Of a stretch of 12,320 bases of DNA, positions 1 to 7,387 are shown one piece after another; position 1 is the stretch's first letter, and each line of letters starts with the position of its first letter. This stretch comes from Planctomycetaceae bacterium (GTDB lineage: Bacteria; Planctomycetota; Planctomycetia; Pirellulales; Lacipirellulaceae): assembly GCA_002713555.1 (NCBI GenBank), contig PATG01000071.1:4342-16661 (forward strand). Direction: 5' to 3'. The position numbers were made by a program, and so were the translations under genes. Under the pieces are notes generated by a model, which saw only the letters and a list, made by a program, of their open reading frames with translations, was not told the origin of the DNA and ran no database searches.

Positions 1-1475
1 ACGAAGTCACCATGGAGACCACCACCCGCACGATCAACGACAACTATTTCTACTTCCAGGGTTTGACCAAGAATGACCTCAATATCCTTGGCGCGGGGTT
101 CTCCGCTACCAATACGTTTTTTTATGCGGGCACAGTCAGAACCGATCCTGCCATCCCCTGGGATCTGTTTAGCACGGCGGGTCGGGTGACGGTCGTCACA
201 CCCACACCGACCGGGCCCATTGGGACGCTCGCACTGGTGTTCTTACCAGACGGTTCGCTGCTGGACACCACCGGCACCACCACTTCGGGGCTCCAAGAGG
301 CCTTTGACCATGCCGCTGTGAACAACCTGGATTTGTTGGTTTTCGGTCGTGGAATTCAAAACAGTGAAATGGACTCGGGCTTACCGGGTTGCGGCAACAC
401 CAACCAGGGAGTGTACCAGCTCAACAGCACCCTCACTGTCGGAAACGATCCTGGGGGAGTCGATCCAATTGTGGTGACCGGACGCACCTATCGGATTTTT
501 AATGTGACATTCGGCTACTCTGGGTCGGGCACCGCGATGGTGATCAACAATATGGTCAATTCTGATTTTGAACTCACCGGACAGGTGGTAAACCCGACTT
601 CTACTAGCAGTTCGAAAGGCTTGCTGATCAAGCCGCTGGATTTTACTGGAGCTGCAGATTTTACCGGCAACAAGATTCGTGTTGAGCATGTGCCGGGCAG
701 CAACGATACTGCCGGTTCGATTGGAGTCCACATCGACGCCACGGAGCGGACTATTGAAAACAACGAGTTTTACTTTACGGAAATTCTCAATCACGATACG
801 GGCATCCGAGTAGAAAATCCCTCGGCTACCACCTTTTTCCGCAACAATGTACTGAGCACTGTCCACACCCACGACTGGAGGTCGTTCGGCTTGAGGCTTG
901 GTACCACATCAGGCAATTCGAATAATATCCACTCCAACACGATCGACATTTTCACCAATACGGACGGCGGGCCCGCCACGACTGCCTTGCAGGTGTGGGG
1001 AGATAACAACTTCTTCAGGTATGGCTCGTATGGCGGGGGCTCTACTTCTGGCTGGAGATTCGAATCCGCTTCTGCAGACAACGATCTCTATTGGTTTGCT
1101 CTCAGTGGCGCAGTAGTCGATCTGGGAACGAGCAACACCCAAACCTTTGGTCCACCACCTCTGTTTGCTTCCGCCACCGGGGCTTTGTTTGCTGCCTCCT
1201 CAGGGAGTGGCAGCTTATCATCACAGCAGTCGACGATTGATCTTTCCGGTTTACAGCTTAGCGCAACAGGGACCGCACAGGTCGACTCTGCAGGGACCGA
1301 GGAGTCTGATGACATCGAATCTGGGATCGTAGCAGAGCCCCTCGCGCTGCCAGTGGGTATTTCAAGCGTAGAAAGTTCTGCCCTCGACGTCGCCTTGGCC
1401 AAATTTGCGAGTGACGATGCCGATCCACTGACCGAGGACGAGTTGTGGGAGGCTTTGGCTACCGAACTTTCCTAG
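1..1475 (+). CDS. Secreted-type right-handed beta-helix (pectate-lyase-like / tail-spike-like) protein, 5' end missing
   Basis: The reading frame is open to the left edge: codons for E-V-T precede the ATG at 12. There is no Shine-Dalgarno sequence and no signal peptide at that ATG, so the true start probably lies outside the window and only the C-terminal ~490 residues are seen. Counting from the ATG, residues ~93-114 (GLQEAFDHAAVNNLDLLVFG) resemble the opening helix and first strand of pectate-lyase-superfamily beta-helix proteins. Residues ~155-370 then show short strand-turn repeats rich in N, G, T and F (for example the NNEFYF and FFRNNVL stretches), as expected for stacked coils. The last ~100 residues are low-complexity, rich in S, A, D and E, and end in an acidic tail. 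Such folds occur in polysaccharide lyases, epimerases and phage tail spikes. The substrate cannot be told from the sequence. The gene ends with TAG and is separated by ~290 bases from the operon that follows. Confidence 0.7.
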   Translation, partial: EVTMETTTRTINDNYFYFQGLTKNDLNILGAGFSATNTFFYAGTVRTDPAIPWDLFSTAGRVTVVTPTPTGPIGTLALVFLPDGSLLDTTGTTTSGLQEAFDHAAVNNLDLLVFGRGIQNSEMDSGLPGCGNTNQGVYQLNSTLTVGNDPGGVDPIVVTGRTYRIFNVTFGYSGSGTAMVINNMVNSDFELTGQVVNPTSTSSSKGLLIKPLDFTGAADFTGNKIRVEHVPGSNDTAGSIGVHIDATERTIENNEFYFTEILNHDTGIRVENPSATTFFRNNVLSTVHTHDWRSFGLRLGTTSGNSNNIHSNTIDIFTNTDGGPATTALQVWGDNNFFRYGSYGGGSTSGWRFESASADNDLYWFALSGAVVDLGTSNTQTFGPPPLFASATGALFAASSGSGSLSSQQSTIDLSGLQLSATGTAQVDSAGTEESDDIESGIVAEPLALPVGISSVESSALDVALAKFASDDADPLTEDELWEALATELS

Positions 1476-1639
1476 AATTGACAAATCCTTGCTGAATCCG
1501 ATTCGAATTCCTTCCAGGCTTGCTTTGAGAAAGAACTCGAAAAGATGCAATTGAAGTTGCCTGCTGAGGATTCACGGCTATCTTTCTGCTCGACTCCTGG
1601 TAGCCTGCTGCTCATCCTCGAGCTGCCCACGATTATCTC

Positions 1640-1680
1640 TTGAGGATCTCAAAATATTGATCGGCTCTATTTTTTTGAGA
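1640..1680 (+). repeat. Overlapping inverted repeats (possible alternative hairpins)
   Basis: TCTCAAAA at 1647-1654 is a perfect 8-base inverted match to TTTTGAGA at 1673-1680, with an 18-base loop. The same central arm can instead pair with TTGAG at 1640-1644 (CTCAA at 1648-1652, 3-base loop). The two pairings exclude each other. The downstream arm contains a run of six T. It could be the terminator of the upstream beta-helix gene or an attenuator-like leader, but the stems are AT-rich and short. Confidence 0.3.
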
Positions 1681-1710
1681 GGCTCGATCTACTGCCGTAA
1701 GTAAGCTATT

Positions 1711-1739
1711 TTGAGTGAGCTTTAAAGAGCACCGATAAT
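1711..1739 (+). promoter_or_regulatory. Candidate sigma70-type promoter for the operon
   Basis: TTGAGT at 1711-1716 (4 of 6 matches to the -35 consensus) is followed after exactly 17 bases by GATAAT at 1734-1739 (5 of 6 matches to the -10 consensus). Its position 28 bases upstream of the TTG start of the dehydrogenase gene fits a short leader. Promoter consensus in planctomycetes is poorly defined, so this remains a prediction. Confidence 0.4.
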
Positions 1740-1752
1740 TCTAAACTTGACC

Positions 1753-1758
1753 GAAGGA
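1753..1758 (+). promoter_or_regulatory. Shine-Dalgarno sequence deciding the TTG start at 1767
   Basis: GAAGGA lies 8 bases before TTG 1767. The protein that starts there has a textbook Rossmann N-terminus, so this site supports 1767 as the ancestral start. By contrast, no purine-rich site precedes the ATG at 1941. Confidence 0.55.
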
Positions 1759-1766
1759 ATTGACAG

Positions 1767-2921
1767 TTGATCCGATTTGCGATTGTTGGTTGTGGTGGCG
1801 CGGCGTGGATTGGACATCTCCCCTGGTTGTGGGAAAATCCGCACGTTCAATTAATTGCAACGTGCGCCATGAATTAGCAACAAGCTCAGCAAGCCGCCAA
1901 GCGATGGGGTGCCGAGCAGGTCTACACGGACTACTACAAAATGCTCGCAGCAGAAGAGCTGGATGCGGTCGTGATTGCTACGCCTCCACAGACGCATGCA
2001 GAATTCTCGATAGCTGCGGCGGAGCGAGGCATTCATGTACTCTTGGAAAAACCCATGGCGCGCACTGTGGAGGAATGTGATTCAGTGAAGCGTGCCGTTG
2101 AAAAGAGCGGGACGGTTTTCAGTATTAGCCATGAGAAACGGTTCAATCCAGGATTTGAAAAGATCAAAGAGATTATCGACAACGGTATGCTTGGCGATGT
2201 GTTCTATTTGGTCGTGCATTGGAGCGCTGCCGTGAGGCTCGATCCTGATTCACTGTGTCCGCCCGATTATCGCGAAAGCTATCAATGGCGATGGACGGAC
2301 GAGAGTGCGGGAGGAGGAATTGTCGGCGACCATTTGCCCCACTATCTCGATCTCTGGAGATGGTGGACCGGATCGGAATTGGCATCGATCGATGCTGAGT
2401 TTTTAAACGTACGGGGTGATTTGATAGGAGATAAAAAACTCGGGGGAAAGCACGAGGATTTCGGCGTTGTGCTGATGAAATTCCAAAACGGTTGCGTGGG
2501 TGTTTTCGAAACGGGCAACGCGGGACGCGGCATATCGCCAATTCAGCAGGTCGGTTCTGCAACGGGTGAATGGTCGGAATACGGAATGATATACGGTACG
2601 CGAGGCCATTTGGTGTTTGACGTTTTGCCCTGGGATTCGCCAGAATTGCCCCGCATCATGGTGTTCTCATTGGAAGACCGTCATCCGGCGGATCGTGGCT
2701 GGTTTCAGGTTGAGATGCCTGATCCGTATCGCTCACCAGGGGGGCCCCTGTCGCCCAAATCGAATACCCACAACCAATTCAAACGTCAATTGGATCACTT
2801 TGTGGATTGTATTTTGAAGAAGACCGAACCTCGTGTGACTGCAAGGGATGGTCGAGCCACAATTGCCGCTTTTGAGGCGGCCTATCGATCGCATCGAGAA
2901 AACAGCAAAGTACACTTTTAG
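1767..2921 (+). pseudogene. Gfo/Idh/MocA-family NAD(P)-dependent oxidoreductase, interrupted by in-frame TAG
   Basis: Translated from TTG 1767, the frame begins MIRFAIVGCGGAAWIGHLPW, a typical glycine-rich Rossmann strand-turn-helix for NAD(P) binding. It runs to ...LIATCAMN and then meets TAG at 1875-1877 (codon 37). The same frame continues without another stop as QQAQQAAKRWGAEQVYTDYY into the large open frame ending at 2921, giving about 384 residues, a normal length for the family. The interruption sits where relatives have a polar residue just after the cofactor-specificity strand. The gene has a good ribosome binding site and a candidate promoter, and it heads the operon. Either it was inactivated recently (the remaining ~348 codons are undamaged), or the TAG is a sequencing error, or it is read through. 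TAG ends three other frames in this window, so general reassignment of TAG is unlikely. Confidence 0.75.
1941..2921 (+). CDS. Open remainder of the Gfo/Idh/MocA oxidoreductase (lacks the first Rossmann strand)
   Basis: This is the part of the interrupted dehydrogenase gene that is open from an ATG (326 residues). It keeps the family's EKP motif (E36-K37-P38 in this numbering; K95 in the full frame), whose lysine helps catalysis. It also keeps the D-x3-H pair (D130 and H134, in the GDHLPHYLD stretch) that typically handles proton transfer and sugar binding. The family oxidises or epimerises sugars, inositols and sugar acids in the cytoplasm using NAD(P). Translation from this ATG alone would lack the glycine-rich cofactor loop encoded at 1767-1874, and no Shine-Dalgarno sequence precedes it, so a protein made this way is unlikely to be active. 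The lyase gene follows 14 bases downstream. The exact substrate is unknown. Confidence 0.7.
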   Translation: MLAAEELDAVVIATPPQTHAEFSIAAAERGIHVLLEKPMARTVEECDSVKRAVEKSGTVFSISHEKRFNPGFEKIKEIIDNGMLGDVFYLVVHWSAAVRLDPDSLCPPDYRESYQWRWTDESAGGGIVGDHLPHYLDLWRWWTGSELASIDAEFLNVRGDLIGDKKLGGKHEDFGVVLMKFQNGCVGVFETGNAGRGISPIQQVGSATGEWSEYGMIYGTRGHLVFDVLPWDSPELPRIMVFSLEDRHPADRGWFQVEMPDPYRSPGGPLSPKSNTHNQFKRQLDHFVDCILKKTEPRVTARDGRATIAAFEAAYRSHRENSKVHF

Positions 2922-2935
2922 AAAACGGGTTTACC

Positions 2936-3865
2936 ATGCTAGACACACCCTATATCAAACCACTCTTAAAAGAAAATCGCCCCATATGGATCATGGGAGT
3001 GCACGATGTGCTTTCGGCCAAGATTGCCGAGAAGGCTGGCTATGACGCTGTGGGCGTTCAATCACTTCAAATGGGTTTTGTGAATGGACAACCCGACACG
3101 GGCGTCATCCCGCCGACTGAACTTCTTGACACGGTACGAAAGATACGTCGCTCGATTGATTTGCCGATCATGATTGATTTTGAACAGGGATTTGGCGACG
3201 TCTATGCGGCCGTGCATTGGCTGCATGAATTTGAGCGAGCCGGAGCTTCTGCACTCCACATCGACGACTGTGGGATGCTGTACAAGTGTGTTTTTTGTCC
3301 GCCGCATGTGCCGACGCTCGAAACGATGGAGAGCACTGCTGAAAAGATCCGTGCTCTAGTTGGCGAACGTTTTAACGAAGATTTTATGATCTTTGGCAGG
3401 GCAAGCAGTTACGCTTGTACGGCTTTCCAGAGTGAGGATGAACGTCGTGCCGATTGGGTGCGTCGCTCTCTGGCGTACAAAGAAGCGGGCAGTGACGCAA
3501 TTTTTGCGATCGCTCCTTCGATTGAACATGCTGAGTATTTTCGTAGCCAGATCGAGGGACCCATGGTGATCATTCGTACTTTGGGCACCACGATGAAGAA
3601 GAAAGAAGATCGTTTGGAGTACGACAACCGACTGATGGAAGCTTCTGTCGACGATCTTTTTAAGCTGGGATATCAGTTGCAGTGTGAGCCTTCGACTCTC
3701 CTGGGTGTTGCAGCCAATACCATGATGAAAGCAGCACTACGGGAGCGCAAGAGCGGACGCATGATTGATTTGGAAGAGGAGCATGGCAACCTATACGACA
3801 TCCTTAATAACTGGATGAATGTCCCCGAAGTATTAAGAATTCGTGAAACTTATTGTGATAGATGA
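2936..3865 (+). CDS. Isocitrate lyase / phosphoenolpyruvate mutase superfamily lyase
   Basis: This 309-residue cytoplasmic protein of the ICL/PEPM superfamily would use Mg2+ to cleave or rearrange C-C or P-C bonds of 2-oxo acids through an enolate. The TIM-barrel signature is visible: GVHDVLSAKIAEKAGYDAVG at residues 21-40, MIDFEQGFG at ~79-87 (relatives have D-x-D-x-GFG; here D81 and E83), ALHIDDC at 106-112 (relatives I-E-D-Q), and GSDAIF at 185-190. The mobile catalytic loop, usually KKCGH or KRCGH, reads YKCVFCPPH at 116-124, so the Gly-His is lost while K117-C118 are kept. The usual ARTDA strand reads FGRASSY (R155). Family membership is well supported. The reaction is not, because the active-site loop matches none of the classic methylisocitrate lyase, PEP mutase or oxaloacetase patterns I know. 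The gene starts 14 bases after the dehydrogenase stop, so it is probably co-transcribed. Confidence 0.8.
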   Translation: MLDTPYIKPLLKENRPIWIMGVHDVLSAKIAEKAGYDAVGVQSLQMGFVNGQPDTGVIPPTELLDTVRKIRRSIDLPIMIDFEQGFGDVYAAVHWLHEFERAGASALHIDDCGMLYKCVFCPPHVPTLETMESTAEKIRALVGERFNEDFMIFGRASSYACTAFQSEDERRADWVRRSLAYKEAGSDAIFAIAPSIEHAEYFRSQIEGPMVIIRTLGTTMKKKEDRLEYDNRLMEASVDDLFKLGYQLQCEPSTLLGVAANTMMKAALRERKSGRMIDLEEEHGNLYDILNNWMNVPEVLRIRETYCDR

Positions 3866-3896
3866 ATCTACACTCGCTAGATAGAAGGCATGGTAA

Positions 3897-6329
3897 ATGA
3901 ATAGTCGAATTTTCTTGTTTCTTGTTTTGTACTTTGTTGTGCAGTCCAACTCCCAGGCCCAGTTGATTCCTGATGACATCGAGACGGGCCAGTGGGTTCA
4001 GTTCGAATCACAAGGTTTCGATTCCCCAGTATCTGGACTAGTCTTCGATCTGAATCACGATATTTGCGCGGGTATGCCATTGGGAGGACTAGGGACTGGT
4101 TGCCTCGATATCGAAACCTCAGGCATACTTGGTTTCAGCAGCATCTTTCGACCATCGGTGATGGTCGCCCCAACGCCCTATCAGACTCTTCGCAACCCAC
4201 AACTGATGGCGCCGTTTTTGGGTATGTCCATTGGCGGCCAGACCTGGGTCTTAGCGAGTCAGGAAATGCTCGACGGTGGTACCTTCCGCGGCTGCATCGA
4301 TCCCGTCGATCCAGGGAACTACACCGAAGAAGAAACGTATATGTCGCATTGGCGAGTTGAGGTTCCCAAGACCGAACAAGTGAAGCCAGCAGAGTCCATT
4401 CGGTACTGGGGGCACTATCCAGTCGTCGACATCGACTATGAAACCGACGCACCGGTGGCAGTCAGCCTCCGGGCTTGGTCCCCTTTTTTACCGGGGCAAC
4501 GGGTCTCATCAGCCGTACCGGGTGCGATTTTTGAAGTCCAACTTACCAACACAACCAATAGCATTCAGAAAGGTCGCTTGGCTTTCAACTTCCCGGGTCC
4601 GGATCCTCACGAAGCAGGCGGAAAGTATTTTACGCGCGCCGAATCGAGCGGCAAAGGTTGGAGTGCTTTGGCCGTCAACGGCGACCGGGCCCAATATGCG
4701 ATCGGCATTCTTGGCCAAGAGACACCCGAATATGGCGGAAACCTTTCTGTCGGCGGCAAGGCCTGGTCGCGAATCGGCGAGGAGCTTCCCGACGCATCGA
4801 ATACGGAGAGCGGTGCGTGTGCCGTGGTTGATTTCCAGCTAGGGCCAGAGGAAAAAAAATCAGTACGGTTTGTTCTTGCCTGGCGCGTTTCGCATTGGCT
4901 GGGTGGTTCGTACAACGAGATCAAGCACTTCGATGAAACTTGGACGAAGAATGAATACACGTTGGCCCGTTTCGATCGACATGATCGTAGTGTGTATTAC
5001 CCTGAGTACACGTCCCGCTACGGCGTGGTACTTGATGTGGTTGCCCAATTGGAAGCCCAGCATCAAGACCTCTTGCAGCGAATCCTCGCCTGGCAAAATG
5101 TCGTTTTCTCTGACAAGTCGCTACCAGTCTGGTTGCAGTCGGCACTTATCAACAATCTTTCGCAATTTGCCGAAAATAGTTTGTGGGCTGCGCCGCGTGG
5201 AGATACGGCCGCATGGGCGGCGCCGCTCGGCGCCTTTCAAATGACCGAGTGCCCACGCACTTGTGCCATTGTTGGCTGTATTGCGTCCAACTACTACGGT
5301 GATTTGCCAATTGCCTATTTCTTTCCAGAACTCGAGCGGCAAATCCTCCTAGGTTATGTCGCCTACATGCGCCCGGACGGGGCGGTACCATTTCTCTATC
5401 CCCCCAAGGATTTTACGAAGCCATCGTTCGAATGGCAGATTGCACTAAACGGTGCTTGTTTTGCCGATCTGGTGCATCGATTATGGCTACGAACGGGTGA
5501 CATAGGCGTGATCGAAGAGTTCTATCCGGCCGTGAAGAAGAACACGGAGTTCACCGTCGGTTTAACTCCGGGCAAACATGGCATTATTAGTTTCCCCAGA
5601 GAAGGGAATGGGCAGGAATGGTGGGAGCACACACCCGTGTACGGCATGGTCACTCACCTGGCAGGGGTGCGCTTGGCGCAGCTTCGATTTTCCAAACACA
5701 TGGCAGATGCCATGAAGGATGACGCATTTTCAAAACAGTGTGACCAGTGGATCGCTCTTGCGAGTAAGCTAACCGAAGAGAACCTCTGGAACGAAGAAAC
5801 AAGGTCCTATGATTTCTTCCGATACCCGGCAAAGGACATGCTCTCGACAGATATCATGTCGAGTCAATTGGACGGTCAATGGATGGTGGATCTGCACGGA
5901 CTGCCCGCCGTATTTCGAAAGGATCGTATCAAGACCGCACTCAAAACAATTGAGGATACATGCCTTGTTGAGATTGGCGGCATGGCCGGCTTTGCAGAAC
6001 CTGGAAAAGGACCTGATCTGGCGCGCTATGGGACCTTTCCTCCCGAGGTGAACATTGTCGCAATGACTTACATGTACAACGGCCAGCGCGAGCTGGGACT
6101 AGAAATTGCCCGTCGAAATATGGACAACATCATCCGCGTTCAAGGATTGGGTTGGGACATGCCAAATCTGATTCGCTGTGACAATGGAAAGCGAACCTAT
6201 GGTGCCGACTACTATCAGAACATGGTGCTTTGGGGATTGCCGGCTGCACTGGATAACCAGGATTTAGCAGGTCCATGCCAGTCAGGCGGCTTGGTGGACC
6301 GGGTTCTCAAAGGTGCAGCATCCAATTGA
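3897..6329 (+). CDS. Exported GH116-like (glucosylceramidase / beta-glucosidase fold, DUF608) glycosidase
   Basis: This 810-residue protein has a clear signal peptide (hydrophobic core ~4-15, likely cut after SQA at ~21). The start is backed by GAAGG 8 bases upstream. The N-terminal beta-sandwich domain of GH116 is visible in GMPLGGLGTGCL at 59-70, YPVVDIDYE at ~164-172 and VSLRAWSPFLPG at 179-190. The C-terminal (alpha/alpha)6 domain is visible in YYGDLPIAYFFPELE at ~456-470, FYPAVKKNTEF at ~532-542, SSQLDGQW at 645-652, PEVNIVAMTYMYNG at ~706-719 and YGADYYQNMVLWGL at ~758-771. Known GH116 enzymes are retaining beta-glucosidases or xylosidases with a Glu nucleophile and an Asp acid/base. 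By my eye alignment the nucleophile position falls on N410 (ALINNLSQF) and the acid/base region reads GQEWWEHTP at ~562-570, without the usual Y-D. It may be a divergent subfamily. The gene follows the lyase by 31 bases. Its substrate is unknown. Confidence 0.8.
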   Translation: MNSRIFLFLVLYFVVQSNSQAQLIPDDIETGQWVQFESQGFDSPVSGLVFDLNHDICAGMPLGGLGTGCLDIETSGILGFSSIFRPSVMVAPTPYQTLRNPQLMAPFLGMSIGGQTWVLASQEMLDGGTFRGCIDPVDPGNYTEEETYMSHWRVEVPKTEQVKPAESIRYWGHYPVVDIDYETDAPVAVSLRAWSPFLPGQRVSSAVPGAIFEVQLTNTTNSIQKGRLAFNFPGPDPHEAGGKYFTRAESSGKGWSALAVNGDRAQYAIGILGQETPEYGGNLSVGGKAWSRIGEELPDASNTESGACAVVDFQLGPEEKKSVRFVLAWRVSHWLGGSYNEIKHFDETWTKNEYTLARFDRHDRSVYYPEYTSRYGVVLDVVAQLEAQHQDLLQRILAWQNVVFSDKSLPVWLQSALINNLSQFAENSLWAAPRGDTAAWAAPLGAFQMTECPRTCAIVGCIASNYYGDLPIAYFFPELERQILLGYVAYMRPDGAVPFLYPPKDFTKPSFEWQIALNGACFADLVHRLWLRTGDIGVIEEFYPAVKKNTEFTVGLTPGKHGIISFPREGNGQEWWEHTPVYGMVTHLAGVRLAQLRFSKHMADAMKDDAFSKQCDQWIALASKLTEENLWNEETRSYDFFRYPAKDMLSTDIMSSQLDGQWMVDLHGLPAVFRKDRIKTALKTIEDTCLVEIGGMAGFAEPGKGPDLARYGTFPPEVNIVAMTYMYNGQRELGLEIARRNMDNIIRVQGLGWDMPNLIRCDNGKRTYGADYYQNMVLWGLPAALDNQDLAGPCQSGGLVDRVLKGAASN

Positions 6330-6391
6330 TCAGTTGTCTCTGCTGTTCTATTTTCACCTTGCGATTTCAACGAGCTCTTTGGGAGTGTCAA

Positions 6392-7342
6392 ATGCGATTG
6401 TTATTTCTAGTTGTTGTCAGCTTCGCTGTTGCCTGGTTTCTATGTGCATCAAGTTTTTTATATGCCCAGCAATCCAGCTCCGTTGTGGATGAATTCACCG
6501 TTCAAGGGAATCTCCATTTACGTGATTTCAATCTACTTGGAGGAGGCATCCTGGAATATCCAGGTAAACTTTGGTTCAAGCGAGGCGGAGATGGACATGG
6601 GTTGCCCCCAACCAATGGTTATATTCGCGCTCAGCCGGGTGGCAACCTGGAACTTCTTCCACAAGGAGATTATTTTCGTTCTGCGCTCGACATCTACCCA
6701 ACCATGGGAAAGAAACCCGAAACGGATGCCCTGGCAGAACTGACGCTGCACAGGATCCATCCATCCAACGAAGCGCATGAGATGCTGAGCATTACTGCAC
6801 TAGCTGAATCACAAAGTCGATTTGGAATTATTGTCGAAGCCCATGGGCATGGCCGTGTTAAGCCACTGGACCTGCAGATGATACAAGGGGGTCTGTTGGA
6901 AGCGGACAAAGACGTCCAACCATTCAACGCAATTGCCATGCGTGTCAAGACGGATGGTACCGCACAGTTCAGTGCTCAGCGAAATGGCGGTCCTCCGGGC
7001 CCCGTCGATGCCATCAGCATCGAGCGGAATATCCGTAGGAATAGTGGAGACCAACCCTCTGACTATGTGCGCTGGACTGCCAAGCGTACGGATCAGCAAA
7101 CGCAAAATTCGGATTGGCGAGCCAACGTGCAAATCCCTAACACGACTGGCTCGGAACTAGCAATCGAAAGTCGCGCAGGAACGAAACCCTACGAAAAGAA
7201 GATGAAGGTCCACTCAACAGGGGACGTCGAACTACCCGTTCCAGCCGCAGGGATCGTGCTCACTTCGCCCAATGGGAAGAAGTGGCGTCTGGGCGTAACC
7301 GATACGGGCGACCTGCGCGTTTTTCCGTCAGAAGGGAAATAA
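6392..7342 (+). CDS. Exported protein of unknown function, beta-rich with tail-spike-like C-terminus
   Basis: I do not recognise this family. The frame is open from an ATG at 6275, inside the GH116 gene. I prefer ATG 6392 because GGGAG lies 6 bases upstream and because a clean signal peptide begins there (hydrophobic core ~3-23, likely cut after LYA at residue 25). That gives 316 residues. After the signal, the sequence is strand-rich with regular G/N turns (GNLHLRDFNLLGGG, PGGNLELLPQGDY). Its C-terminal ~30 residues, AGIVLTSPNGKKWRLGVTDT and following, look like the closing beta-hairpin module seen in some phage tail-spike or neck-fibre proteins. This resemblance is from memory and is weak. 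No catalytic motif is evident. Its place between glycosidase genes (62 bases after GH116, 45 before the next) suggests a surface or periplasmic binding or scaffolding role in the same process. Confidence 0.6.
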   Translation: MRLLFLVVVSFAVAWFLCASSFLYAQQSSSVVDEFTVQGNLHLRDFNLLGGGILEYPGKLWFKRGGDGHGLPPTNGYIRAQPGGNLELLPQGDYFRSALDIYPTMGKKPETDALAELTLHRIHPSNEAHEMLSITALAESQSRFGIIVEAHGHGRVKPLDLQMIQGGLLEADKDVQPFNAIAMRVKTDGTAQFSAQRNGGPPGPVDAISIERNIRRNSGDQPSDYVRWTAKRTDQQTQNSDWRANVQIPNTTGSELAIESRAGTKPYEKKMKVHSTGDVELPVPAAGIVLTSPNGKKWRLGVTDTGDLRVFPSEGK

Positions 7343-7387
7343 GGTGAAAGTTTCCATATCGAGCAAGTTGCCAGAATCGAATTTTCC

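Larger units (their letters stand above)
1476..1766. other. Intergenic region upstream of the glycan operon
   Basis: This 291-base stretch shows no credible protein-coding gene on either strand. It holds the inverted repeats at 1640-1680, a promoter-like pair at 1711-1739 and a ribosome binding site at 1753-1758. Positions 1484-1635 hold nothing I recognise. No tRNA-like cloverleaf, tandem repeat or operator was seen. Confidence 0.6.

Noticed and set aside
381..872. 163-codon open frame on the minus strand
   Set aside because: It lies antisense within the beta-helix gene, shows no recognisable domain, and the plus-strand protein has coherent family features.
1478..1483. Perfect TTGACA, a -35 consensus match, just after the first gene's stop
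   Set aside because: No convincing -10 element lies 16-18 bases downstream (the region reads attcga), and it is ~290 bases from the next start. The pair at 1711-1739 is better placed.
1875..1877. Reading TAG as a sense codon (pyrrolysine or reassigned stop)
   Set aside because: TAG terminates three other coding frames in this window at natural protein ends, so general reassignment does not fit. A local readthrough remains only one of several options.
6275..6391. Upstream in-frame ATG extending the unknown exported protein by 39 residues into the GH116 gene
   Set aside because: The extension would bury the signal peptide and overlap the previous gene. ATG 6392 has a Shine-Dalgarno sequence and begins a proper export signal.
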